DNA of 43,803 bases. Origin: an uncultured Ellagibacter sp. GTDB lineage: Bacteria > Actinomycetota > Coriobacteriia > Coriobacteriales > Eggerthellaceae. Position numbers and translations under genes: made by a program. The stretch is taken from the NCBI RefSeq assembly GCF_934643285.1, contig NZ_CAKUBT010000014.1, positions 1 through 43,803 on the forward strand, read 5' to 3'. The notes beneath the pieces are model-generated. The model searched no databases, was not told where the DNA came from, and saw only the letters and a program-made list of their open reading frames with translations. Of this stretch, positions 20,538-27,367 are shown in pieces (position 1 is the stretch's first letter; each line of letters opens with the position of its first letter).

Positions 20538-21359
20538 TTACAGCTCGAATGCCTCCAAATCATCGGGCACGTGGAGGTTGCCGCCGTACACGCTGCGGCC
20601 TTCGGCGACGTAGCGTTCCTTGCGATGCGCCAGGTCGTCATCTTCCGTATGGTAGAGCACGAGGTTCTCCACACTGAGATGCTCCGCCGTCGCGCATGCC
20701 TCGCGCACGGTCCCATGGTGAATCGGGTGCGGATTGCAACGCTCGATGTCAGCGTGGCGGCAGTAGGCCTCGTGGACAAGCCACGTCGCCCCTTCGACAT
20801 GAGAGAAGTTCTCGCTGGTCAGCGGCTCATCTCCGCTGCAGGCGAAAAACTTGCCCGGGGCGTATTCCATCGTGAGCCCGAACTGCTTGGCCGAGCCGGT
20901 CGAATGGATGTCGAAGAAGGTCGCGGGACGCCCGAGAACCTGCGCCGCGTCGCCGTCTTCGACCGCATGAAGGAACACGCGCTTGCCGATGAACGCCGAC
21001 TCGCTCGGACGCAAGAGCATGTGCGCCAGCTTATCGGCGGCCGCCACGACCTCATCGTTTCCCCAGAAGTGGAATTCCCCCTGATAGTTACCGCACTCCA
21101 TGCCGTAGCACACCACGCGGAGAATCCAAACGGACCCGAGCAGATGATCGACGTGGGTATGGGTGACGAACAAATCGTGGATGGAATGCCAATCGATGCC
21201 CGCCCGCTCGAGCTGGGTCAAGATGCCGTTCCCGCCGCCCGCGTCGATGAGGAAGGTGCGGCCCGATGCCTTCCCCATCGCGTCGTCCTGCAGCGCGAAG
21301 CACGCGTTGTAGCATTTCGTTGCGAGCGCATGGCCGGTGCCGAGCATCGTCAACCGCAT
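20538..21359 (-). CDS. Metallo-beta-lactamase-fold hydrolase (RNase Z-like)
   Basis: From the ATG at 21359 the protein has 273 residues and begins MRLTMLGTGHALATKCYN. The metal-binding THTHVDHLLGS motif follows, and later HEAYCRHAD and HHGTVREA supply further His ligands. The pattern is that of RNase Z/arylsulfatase-like beta-lactamase-fold enzymes. A longer frame is open to 21524, but it runs through the terminator of the upstream gene (21523-21557). An AAAGGG 7 bp before 21359 supports the shorter start. The substrate is unknown; the protein is too divergent to call tRNase Z. It lies 65 bp upstream of ettA on the same strand. Confidence 0.8.
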   Translation of the reverse strand: MRLTMLGTGHALATKCYNACFALQDDAMGKASGRTFLIDAGGGNGILTQLERAGIDWHSIHDLFVTHTHVDHLLGSVWILRVVCYGMECGNYQGEFHFWGNDEVVAAADKLAHMLLRPSESAFIGKRVFLHAVEDGDAAQVLGRPATFFDIHSTGSAKQFGLTMEYAPGKFFACSGDEPLTSENFSHVEGATWLVHEAYCRHADIERCNPHPIHHGTVREACATAEHLSVENLVLYHTEDDDLAHRKERYVAEGRSVYGGNLHVPDDLEAFEL

Positions 21360-21390
21360 GGTAAAACCCTTTCGCTTCATGCCTTCAAGG

Positions 21391-21482
21391 CCTTTCGAGA
21401 ATAACCGAAACCCTCCAGGAAGATCCGCTCTCAGAAAGCCGCATCCAGCGGACCCGGCGCCTTTCGGGATAACCCCGACCCC
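21391..21482 (-). repeat. Degenerate direct repeats in the leader of the beta-lactamase-fold gene
   Basis: CCTTTCGAGAATAACC (21391-21406) and CCTTTCGGGATAACCCC (21460-21476) are similar, and CCTTTCGAAAAG recurs at about 21505. On the minus strand each reads GGTTAT..CGAAAGG. They sit in the roughly 160-bp leader between the nitroreductase terminator and the ATG at 21359. A structured leader or a regulator site is possible; I recognise no known riboswitch. Confidence 0.3.
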
Positions 21483-21522
21483 TTCCCGGAGGAGGCTTTC
21501 GATCCTTTCGAAAAGCCTCACC

Positions 21523-21557
21523 AAAAAAGAAGGCGCCGCTTTGCAAGCGACGCCTTC
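21523..21557 (-). terminator. Rho-independent terminator of the nitroreductase gene
   Basis: GAAGGCG (21529-21535) pairs with CGCCTTC (21551-21557), with further GCGC pairing inside. A run of six T follows on the minus strand (21523-21528). It lies 59 bp past the nitroreductase stop. Confidence 0.85.
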
Positions 21558-21615
21558 AGCCCTTCATCAGTTGCGACGTGAGTGAGGGCTATGCAGCTGA
21601 ACCCGCGCGGGTTCG

Positions 21616-22146
21616 TTAAAACGTTTCGCGAACCACCAAGGTATCGAGCGGTTCGGTTTGCTCGTGGCGAGGACTCGGTTCAGCATCCTCGGCACTGTGC
21701 CCTACCATCATAAGGTCTACGAGCACATAATTGTTCGGGATATTGAAATTCTTTCGAATAATCGCAGAATCATACGCCCCAACCCAACAACTTCCTAGGT
21801 TTTCGGCGGCCGCGGCGTTCGCGATGTTGGTGAGGACGATCGACGTGTCGATGTCGCCGAAGTCGCCCGTTTCATAGCCGAGCCCTTTCGCTGACACGTC
21901 GGTATCGTAGGCGCCGATGATTACCGTGGGCGCGCCGTAGCGGCAGCGTGTCGCCTCGTCAATCTTCGCAAGACCTTCGGCGCTTTGCACCACGCAAAGG
22001 CGAAACGGCTGCGAGTTCTTCGCCGTGGGAGAAAGCTGCGCCGCCTGAAGCAGCACATCGAGCTCCGCGTCGGTCAACTGCACGTCGGAAAACGAACGCA
22101 CCGAGTAGCGCGCCTTCAGAAGGTCGAGGTATTCCTGCCCGTTCAT
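21616..22146 (-). CDS. Nitroreductase-family FMN oxidoreductase
   Basis: This 176-residue protein starts at the ATG at 22146, with AAGGAG upstream; a longer open frame to 22272 lacks a ribosome site. The N-terminal LLKARYSVRSFSD is the family's FMN-binding arginine segment, followed by LSPTAKNSQPFRLCVV and, near the C-terminus, NLGSCWVGAYD. These small proteins use FMN and NAD(P)H to reduce nitroaromatics, quinones or unknown natural substrates. No C-terminal ferredoxin domain is fused. It has its own terminator, and a -10-like TATACT lies at 22183-22188. Substrate unknown. Confidence 0.88.
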   Translation of the reverse strand: MNGQEYLDLLKARYSVRSFSDVQLTDAELDVLLQAAQLSPTAKNSQPFRLCVVQSAEGLAKIDEATRCRYGAPTVIIGAYDTDVSAKGLGYETGDFGDIDTSIVLTNIANAAAAENLGSCWVGAYDSAIIRKNFNIPNNYVLVDLMMVGHSAEDAEPSPRHEQTEPLDTLVVRETF

Positions 22147-22182
22147 GCTGACTCCTTCGATCGATTGCGATTTGCCGAGAAC

Positions 22183-22188
22183 AGTATA
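22183..22188 (-). promoter_or_regulatory. -10 element upstream of the nitroreductase gene
   Basis: TATACT on the minus strand lies 37 bp upstream of the ATG. No convincing -35 element is 16-18 bp further upstream. The 22147-22285 gap otherwise shows nothing specific. Confidence 0.3.
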
Positions 22189-22285
22189 ACCCTGAAGGCA
22201 GACGAGCCGAGCGCGCGAAGCTGGGCGAACAGAGGAGGCTCGACAAGCTCCCCTGCGAGAAGGCCGCGCCAAGAAAAACAGTATC

Positions 22286-23047
22286 TCAGCCCCGAAAGAC
22301 TGCGCGGACGAGGTATTCCACGTTCCCTTCCGCGCCTTTGATCGGCGACTCGATGGTGCCCGTCACCTCGAAACCTTCGCGCTTAAAGGCGCAGCTGACC
22401 TCTTCCACCGTGCGAGCGCGCACAGCCTCGTCGCGCACGATGCCGTGGTCCGTCTCGTCGTGGCGGGACTCGAATTGGGGCTTGACCAGACCTAAGAACA
22501 CGCTCGCCGGCGCGCTTTCGGTCGCTGGACGCGACAGGCGCGCGAAAGCGGGAGCCAGCACGGCAAGCCCGATGAAGCTCACATCGCACACGATCAGGTC
22601 GAACGGCGCGCCCAATTCCCCCGGATCGGCAAGCTTGATGTTCGTGCGCTCGAACACGCTCACGCGCTCGTCGGTGCGAATCTTCCAAGCGAGCTGACCG
22701 TAGTTCACGTCGACGCACGCCACATGCGCAGCGCCCGCCTGCAAAAGGCAATCGGTGAAGCCGCCCGTCGACGACCCGACGTCGATGCAGTTCAGCCCCT
22801 GCACGTCCTGCTCGAACGCATCGAGCGCGCCCTGCAGCTTATGCCCTCCGCGCGAAACGAACTGCTTGCGCCCACGCACAACGATTTCCGCATCGGGCGC
22901 CACCTTCACCGCGGCACTCGCGACGTACACGTCGTCCACCTTCACCTCATGCGCGAGCACAGCGCGCAAAACCGTGCCTGCGTCAGGAAAAACTCCCTGT
23001 TCAACAAGGAGTTCGTCAAGGCGTATCTTTTTCGGCTTTTTCGTCAT
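22286..23047 (-). CDS. tlyA: TlyA-family rRNA 2'-O-methyltransferase / hemolysin-like protein
   Basis: From the ATG at 23047 the protein has 253 residues. An S4 RNA-binding domain covers about residues 8-65 (RLDELLVEQGVF, then VSRGGHKL). The FtsJ-type methyltransferase domain has the SAM-binding motif DVGSSTGGFTDC (89-100) and a KPQFE motif near the end. TlyA methylates 16S/23S rRNA in mycobacteria and sets capreomycin sensitivity; membrane-lytic activity has also been claimed for some members. The start is chosen because a TATAAT lies 6 bp upstream of this ATG, which predicts a leaderless mRNA. No Shine-Dalgarno is present. Confidence 0.9.
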   Translation of the reverse strand: MTKKPKKIRLDELLVEQGVFPDAGTVLRAVLAHEVKVDDVYVASAAVKVAPDAEIVVRGRKQFVSRGGHKLQGALDAFEQDVQGLNCIDVGSSTGGFTDCLLQAGAAHVACVDVNYGQLAWKIRTDERVSVFERTNIKLADPGELGAPFDLIVCDVSFIGLAVLAPAFARLSRPATESAPASVFLGLVKPQFESRHDETDHGIVRDEAVRARTVEEVSCAFKREGFEVTGTIESPIKGAEGNVEYLVRAVFRG

Positions 23048-23053
23048 GGGGAC

Positions 23054-23081
23054 ATTATACAGGCTCAATACACGAACACAA
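23054..23081 (-). promoter_or_regulatory. tlyA promoter, predicted leaderless
   Basis: On the minus strand TATAAT (23054-23059) ends 6 bp before the tlyA ATG, so transcription would begin at the A of the start codon. A weak TTGTGT (23076-23081) lies 16 bp upstream of the -10. Leaderless messages are common in actinobacteria. Confidence 0.55.
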
Positions 23082-23094
23082 GTTCGTTTTTCTA

Positions 23095-23110
23095 TGATAC
23101 ACTACACTCG
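23095..23110 (+). promoter_or_regulatory. Extended -10 promoter of the 26-residue peptide gene
   Basis: TGATACACT (23095-23103) has the TGn-10 arrangement and would start transcription at G23110, giving an RNA beginning GUGCAAGGUGGC. The geometry (-10, six bases, then GTGCAAGG) is the same as at the opposing promoter on the other side of the gene. Confidence 0.45.
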
Positions 23111-23153
23111 TGCAAGGTGGCGGGCTACCCCCTATCCCATTAGGAGGTTGCTC

Positions 23154-23234
23154 ATGGTTACCTATACGGAATTGTTCACATTCTGTCTGGTTGTGATAGC
23201 GGTTATCGAGCTTTCGTTACGCTTAAGAAAGTGA
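23154..23234 (+). CDS. 26-residue hydrophobic peptide, holin-like toxin type
   Basis: ATG at 23154, with TAGGAGG 6-12 bp upstream, encodes a 26-residue peptide. It has a short polar N-terminus (MVTYTELF), one hydrophobic helix (TFCLVVIAVIEL) and a basic tail ending LRLRK. This size and layout resemble the putative holin-like toxins and type I toxin-antitoxin peptides widespread in Gram-positive gut bacteria. The surrounding architecture (short mRNA, convergent antisense promoter, central hairpin) is also typical of type I systems. Toxicity cannot be inferred from sequence. It could instead be a small membrane regulatory peptide. It sits between tlyA (divergent) and asd (convergent). Confidence 0.6.
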   Translation: MVTYTELFTFCLVVIAVIELSLRLRK

Positions 23235-23235
23235 A

Positions 23236-23268
23236 GTAGCCGCCCCCGCTAAGACGGGAAACGGCTAC
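23236..23268. terminator. Hairpin between the peptide gene and the antisense promoter
   Basis: GTAGCCG (23236-23242) pairs with CGGCTAC (23262-23268), with an inner CCCG/CGGG stem. It starts 2 bp after the peptide stop. On the minus strand a TTCACTTTCTT tract follows, so it can terminate the antisense RNA or asd transcripts. On the plus strand no T-run follows. Confidence 0.55.
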
Positions 23269-23330
23269 TCCCACAAGCTCAAAACTTGCCAACGGGGTAG
23301 CTGCCGTAGCAGCGGCGAGCCACCTTGCAC
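23236..23330 (-). ncRNA. Candidate antisense RNA of the peptide locus
   Basis: An extended -10 promoter, TGGTATACT on the minus strand (23337-23345), predicts a start at G23330. The RNA would run about 95 nt to the hairpin, overlapping the 3' end of the peptide mRNA. It contains no good ORF. The opposing orientation and shared hairpin resemble type I antitoxin RNAs. Unlike the par/fst systems, its 5' end is identical to the mRNA 5' end rather than complementary to it. Prediction only. Confidence 0.4.
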
Positions 23331-23378
23331 GCGTTCAGTATACCATCCTGGCCCGACGCTCGGCCGGACAATCCACCG

Positions 23379-24434
23379 TTAATCCTTCGGAAGCAAAAGC
23401 TGCGCGATCTGCACGGCGTTGAGCGCAGCGCCCTTGCGGATCTGGTCGGCAACAACCCACATCGACAGGCCATGGTCGACCGTGTCGTCGCGGCGAATGC
23501 GCCCAACGTAGGTGTCATTCGTGCCCGCGAGCAGGCCGGGCATCGGGTACACATTGTTCGCGGGGTCGTCCATCACGGTGACACCGGGCGCTGCAGCGAG
23601 AGCCTCTCGGGCAGCCTCGGGCGTCACGTCGGCGGCGAACTCCACGTTCACGGACTCGCCGTGGCAGCGCAGCACGGGAACGCGTACACAGGTAGCGGCA
23701 ACCTTCACACCCGCATCGCCCATGATCTTCTTCGTCTCGGCAACCATCTTCCACTCTTCCTTCGTGGAGTCGTCGTCGAGGAACTTGTCGATGTGCGGGA
23801 TGCAGTTGAAAGCAATGCGATGCTGGAACGCCGACACCGTGAGCTCGTCGTCGGGCGTGCCGCCCAGAAACTCGCGCGTCTGGTCGTAGAGCTCGGCCAT
23901 GGCGGGTGCGCCGGCGCCGCTTGCCGCCTGATAGGTCGAAACGACGACACGGGTAATTTTCGCCAGGTCATAGAGAGGTTTCAGGGCAACGACCATCTGG
24001 ATGGTCGAGCAGTTCGGGTTGGCGATGACGCCCGAGTGCCACGACACGTCGCCCGGGTTCACCTCGGGAACCACCAGGGGCACGTCCTCGTCCATGCGGA
24101 ACGCGCTCGAGTTGTCGATCATGACGGCGCCCGCGGCAACCACGGCTTCACGCATCGCCTTGGAAACGTCGGAGCCTGCGGAGAACAGCGCAATGTCGAC
24201 GCCCTCGAACGACTCGGGGGTCATTTCCTGCACAGTGAGCTCACCTGCGGGAACGTCGCCGCAGCCCTCGAAGGGAAGCTTCTTGCCAGCCGAGCGCGCA
24301 GACGCGAGCGCGCGCACCTCGCTTGCAGGGAAGTCCAGGTCATGCAAGACCTTCAGGAACTCATTTCCCACAGCGCCCGTCGCACCGGCAACAGCGACAA
24401 CCGGATGAGCAGGGATAACCTTCGTCCAAGCCAT
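23379..24434 (-). CDS. asd: Aspartate-semialdehyde dehydrogenase
   Basis: This 351-residue enzyme of the aspartate pathway reduces aspartyl phosphate to aspartate semialdehyde with NADPH, feeding lysine/diaminopimelate, threonine and methionine synthesis. The NADP loop is VAGATGAVG (15-23), the active-site cysteine is C142 in NPNCST, and the later substrate/acid-base motif contains RVPVLRCHGES. Length is normal. The gene starts 10 bp after lysC, with AGGGAGG between them, so the two form an operon. Downstream transcription would run into the hairpin at 23236-23268 and could itself produce RNA antisense to the small peptide gene. Confidence 0.95.
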   Translation of the reverse strand: MAWTKVIPAHPVVAVAGATGAVGNEFLKVLHDLDFPASEVRALASARSAGKKLPFEGCGDVPAGELTVQEMTPESFEGVDIALFSAGSDVSKAMREAVVAAGAVMIDNSSAFRMDEDVPLVVPEVNPGDVSWHSGVIANPNCSTIQMVVALKPLYDLAKITRVVVSTYQAASGAGAPAMAELYDQTREFLGGTPDDELTVSAFQHRIAFNCIPHIDKFLDDDSTKEEWKMVAETKKIMGDAGVKVAATCVRVPVLRCHGESVNVEFAADVTPEAAREALAAAPGVTVMDDPANNVYPMPGLLAGTNDTYVGRIRRDDTVDHGLSMWVVADQIRKGAALNAVQIAQLLLPKD

Positions 24435-24444
24435 GTTTACCTCC

Positions 24445-25722
24445 CTATCGGCCCTTGTTCATCTTGGCGGCGATTTCTTCCGCCGAAAGCTGGGTTTCCA
24501 CGAACACGCTGTCGGAATCCAGGCCGAAGGCGGAGTGCAGGCACTGGACCGCCTGAGCGGCCTGCGCGGCATCGACCACCACGGACAGGCGAATCGGGCT
24601 CGTGGAGATAGCCAGAATGTTGATGTCGTTTTGGCCCAACGTCTCGAACGCCTTCGCGGCAACGCCCGGCGAGGACTTCATGCCAGTGCCCACCAGGCTC
24701 ACCTTCGCGATGTCCTCGTCGACTATGTAGGTGCGCGCGTTGATGGTCGGCACGATGCGCTCGACGGTCTCGCGGGCGCGCGGCAGATCGCCGCCCGGGC
24801 AGGTGAAGCTGATGTCGGTGATGCCCGACTCCGACACGTTCTGGATGATCATGTCGACGCTGACCTGGTTGGATGCCAGGGCGCTGAACAGCTTCGCCGC
24901 CACGCCCGACATATCGGGAACGCCGCGAATCGTGACCTTGACCTCGGACGTGTCGTGCGCAATGCCGGTGATTACCGCTTCCTCCATGTCGGGAGCCTCC
25001 TTGATATACGTGCCCTCGGCGTCGGAAAACGCCGAACGGGAATGGATGACGACGTTCCATTTGCGGGCGAACTCGACGGCGCGCATCTGGAGCACGCCGG
25101 CGCCCGCGCCAGCGAGTTCGAGCATGTCGTCGTAGGAAATCTGGTCGAGCTTCTTAGCGCGCGGGCACACGCGCGGATCGGCGGTGAAGACGCCTTCGAC
25201 ATCGGAATAGATCTCGCACACGTCGGCATTGATTCCCCAGGCCACAGCCACTGCCGTCGTGTCGGAACCGCCGCGGCCGAGCGTGGTCATGTCATCGTTG
25301 TCGTCGATGCCCTGAAAGCCCGCGATCACGGGGATGATGCCCTTGTCGACCGTCTCCATGATGCGGTCGGATCGCACGCTGACGATCTTCGCCTTGTTGT
25401 GCGTCCCGTCCGTGCGGATGCCCGCCTGGCGGCCCGTGAAGCTCATGGCGTGATAGCCCTGCGCCTCGAGTGCCATGGCCAGAAGCGTCATCGACACCTG
25501 CTCGCCGGTCGAAAGGAGGCGGTCAAGCTCGCGCGCTGGAGGGTTCGTGTTGAGCGCGTTTGCAAGTCCTACCAGCTCATCGGTCGTTTTTCCCATCGCC
25601 GAGACGACGGCGACCACATCGTCGCCCGCCTTCTTCTTGGCAATGAGCTTGTTCGCGACCATCTTGATACGCTCGGGCGACGCGACCGACGTCCCCCCGA
25701 ATTTGCATACGACTAACGACAT
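24445..25722 (-). CDS. lysC: Aspartate kinase
   Basis: This 425-residue monofunctional aspartokinase begins with the kinase motif KFGGTSVAS (7-15). RGGSDTTAVAVAWG and DVEGVFTADPRV follow in the amino-acid-kinase fold, and two C-terminal ACT domains (about 265-420) form the regulatory part, so feedback control by lysine and/or threonine is expected. It is first in an operon with asd. An extended -10 promoter lies only about 30 bp upstream of the ATG, so there is no room for a lysine riboswitch. The ribosome site is weak (GAAAG). Confidence 0.95.
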   Translation of the reverse strand: MSLVVCKFGGTSVASPERIKMVANKLIAKKKAGDDVVAVVSAMGKTTDELVGLANALNTNPPARELDRLLSTGEQVSMTLLAMALEAQGYHAMSFTGRQAGIRTDGTHNKAKIVSVRSDRIMETVDKGIIPVIAGFQGIDDNDDMTTLGRGGSDTTAVAVAWGINADVCEIYSDVEGVFTADPRVCPRAKKLDQISYDDMLELAGAGAGVLQMRAVEFARKWNVVIHSRSAFSDAEGTYIKEAPDMEEAVITGIAHDTSEVKVTIRGVPDMSGVAAKLFSALASNQVSVDMIIQNVSESGITDISFTCPGGDLPRARETVERIVPTINARTYIVDEDIAKVSLVGTGMKSSPGVAAKAFETLGQNDINILAISTSPIRLSVVVDAAQAAQAVQCLHSAFGLDSDSVFVETQLSAEEIAAKMNKGR

Positions 25723-25757
25723 CTCGATCTTTCTTTTGAAAGGGAAACCTTTGCGCC

Positions 25758-25766
25758 ACTATACCA
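25758..25766 (-). promoter_or_regulatory. Extended -10 promoter of lysC-asd
   Basis: On the minus strand TGGTATAGT (25758-25766) gives a predicted start near 25751, 29 bp before the lysC ATG. No -35 element is evident, as expected for an extended -10 promoter. The stem-loop just upstream (25768-25794) insulates it from the preceding gene. Confidence 0.5.
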
Positions 25767-25767
25767 A

Positions 25768-25794
25768 ACGGCTCGGGATACACTCCCGAGCCGT
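25768..25794 (-). terminator. Terminator between the MFS gene and lysC
   Basis: A perfect 11-bp stem, ACGGCTCGGGA / TCCCGAGCCGT, with a 5-nt loop, is followed on the minus strand by TTTGG. It lies about 160 bp past the MFS stop. The DNA between (25795-25950) is very GC-rich, with no feature I can support. Confidence 0.65.
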
Positions 25795-25950
25795 ACACGA
25801 GCGAGCGATTTTCCATGCCGAGTACACCAAGCCGCACGTCGCGCGGGGGAAGCGTGCGGTCCCGAGCTGCGAGCAGGGCGGCGTACGCTCGAAGCCCCGG
25901 CGGCTCGCACGCCGCACGCTGGCCACGTCCCGCAAGCGGCGCCCAGGCTT

Positions 25951-27192
25951 CTACTCTCCTGCAGTCGTGCCCTCGGGCATCTTCAAAAGCAGCACGAAGC
26001 CGACGATGAACAGCACCGCCACGGAAAGGACGCCGACCGAGCTCGAACCCGTCACCTGGGTGAACACGCTCACGAGCAACGTGCCCATGATGGTCGCGTA
26101 CTTGCCGAAAATGTCGAAGAAGCCGTAATACTCGTTGGCGTGCTCCTTGGGGATGAGCTTGCCGAACTCGCTGCGCGAGAGCGCCTGGATGCCGCCTTGG
26201 AACAGGCCGACGCAGATCGCGAGCACCCAGAACTCGGCAGCGCTGCGCAGGAAGAACGCCGCGAACAGCGTGATCAAAAAGTACGCGAACACGGCGATGA
26301 GCAGCATCTTCTTCGTGCCGAAACGCCCCGCAAGGCGCCCGTAGGCAATCGCCGAGGGGAATGCCACGAACTGCGTGACCAAAAGCGCCAGCACAAGGCT
26401 CGTCGAGCTGATGCCCAAGTCGGTGCCGTAGCTCGTAGACATCGCGATGATCGTGTGCACGCCGTCGATGTAGAAGAAAAACGCCAGCATGAACATCATG
26501 AGCCTGCGGTCGTGGAAAATCTTCTTGCACGTTCCCACAAGGCCCGCAATCGTGTTCTTGAACAGATGCTCCTCGCGCGGCTTGTAGTGCGTCTGGCGCA
26601 CGTCGCGCCAGATGGGAACGCTGAACGCGAGCCACCACACCGCCGTGATGACGAACGAGATGCGGATGCCGTCAAGCTGCCCGATCCCAAAGTTCTCGCC
26701 GAACAGCACGAGCACCAAGCAGATGATGAACGGCACGCACGACCCGATATATCCCCAGGCGTACCCCTGCGACGACACCTCATCGTAGCGCTCCTCGCTC
26801 GATGCAGCGTCCACGAGGAAGGCGTCGTAGAACACGAGCGACGCGTTCAACATGACCGACGACACCACGTAGATCACAAGGAACACCATCGCGTCGGAGG
26901 GAATGCCCATCACGGCGAGCGTCACCGCGCCCGTGCCGATGGTGCCGGCGAGAAACTTCTTCTTGTTGCCCTTCAGGTCGGCGAGGCTGCCGAGGAACGG
27001 CATGAGCAACGCCAGCACAAGCGAAGCCACCGTCGAGGCGTAGCCCCAGGCCACAACCGCAGAAGAGTTCGGGTCGGCAATCGCTGAGAAGTAGATGGGG
27101 ATAAGCGTCGATGCAAGAAGCACGTAGGCGGAATTGCCCACGTCGTAGAGGACCCAGCTGCGCTCGGGTTTCGTCATATGGGTGCGCGACAA
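25951..27192 (-). CDS. MFS transporter, Atg22/UMF1 type
   Basis: This protein of about 413 residues has roughly 12 hydrophobic segments. The N-terminal signature SWVLYDVGNSAYVLLASTLIPIYF (given here by its start and end, SWVLYDVGN and IPIYF) and FYDAFLVDAASSEERYDEVSSQGYAWGYIG (its core, SSQGYAWGYIG) are characteristic of the Atg22/UMF1 branch of the major facilitator superfamily. Members include yeast vacuolar amino-acid effluxers; bacterial substrates are mostly unknown. A TTG start at 27192 is favoured because GAAAGG lies 7 bp before it; ATG at 27177 and GTG at 27207 are alternatives. It is transcribed divergently from the phospholipase-C-like gene. Amino-acid or peptide export is a guess only. 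Confidence 0.85.
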   Translation of the reverse strand: MSRTHMTKPERSWVLYDVGNSAYVLLASTLIPIYFSAIADPNSSAVVAWGYASTVASLVLALLMPFLGSLADLKGNKKKFLAGTIGTGAVTLAVMGIPSDAMVFLVIYVVSSVMLNASLVFYDAFLVDAASSEERYDEVSSQGYAWGYIGSCVPFIICLVLVLFGENFGIGQLDGIRISFVITAVWWLAFSVPIWRDVRQTHYKPREEHLFKNTIAGLVGTCKKIFHDRRLMMFMLAFFFYIDGVHTIIAMSTSYGTDLGISSTSLVLALLVTQFVAFPSAIAYGRLAGRFGTKKMLLIAVFAYFLITLFAAFFLRSAAEFWVLAICVGLFQGGIQALSRSEFGKLIPKEHANEYYGFFDIFGKYATIMGTLLVSVFTQVTGSSSVGVLSVAVLFIVGFVLLLKMPEGTTAGE

Positions 27193-27281
27193 CGCAACGC
27201 CTTTCACTCAAAGTTCGGAAAATCCCTGCTCACGCGTCATGGCGGCCTATGTAAAACGTACGCAAAGACGCATGGGGGACG

Positions 27282-27310
27282 TTAACAAGCCGCTCATCAT
27301 TGTATATGAT
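27282..27310 (+). promoter_or_regulatory. Promoter of the phospholipase-C-like gene
   Basis: TTAACA (27282-27287) and TATGAT (27305-27310) are spaced by exactly 17 bp, each matching consensus at five of six bases. The predicted start is near 27317, 51 bp before the ATG at 27368. This supports the downstream ATG over the longer open frame that begins at 27182. Confidence 0.65.
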
Positions 27311-27367
27311 GCTTTACTTAGCGACAGTAAAATTCCCGTCAGGGGCTCAAAGGATGGAGTTCAGACT

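Larger units (their letters stand above)
23110..23330. repeat. 12-bp inverted repeats framing the peptide gene
   Basis: GTGCAAGGTGGC (23110-23121) and its exact complement (23319-23330) flank the small ORF and hairpin. Each arm coincides with a predicted transcription start, so the two convergent RNAs would share their 5' sequence. A plus-strand transcript reading through could also pair its own ends. A second, weaker shared element (GCTACCCC) follows each arm. Confidence 0.65.

Noticed and set aside
21360..21524. 55-residue N-terminal extension of the beta-lactamase-fold protein
   Set aside because: It overlaps the nitroreductase terminator, lacks a ribosome site and is low in family-like sequence.
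23325..24611. A 428-codon plus-strand frame opposite asd
   Set aside because: Antisense shadow; asd has an intact active site on the minus strand.
25723..25950. Lysine riboswitch upstream of lysC
   Set aside because: The predicted promoter leaves a leader of only about 30 nt, too short for the aptamer.
27182..27367. 62-residue N-terminal extension of the phospholipase-C-like protein
   Set aside because: A near-consensus promoter lies inside it and the family starts at the ATG at 27368.
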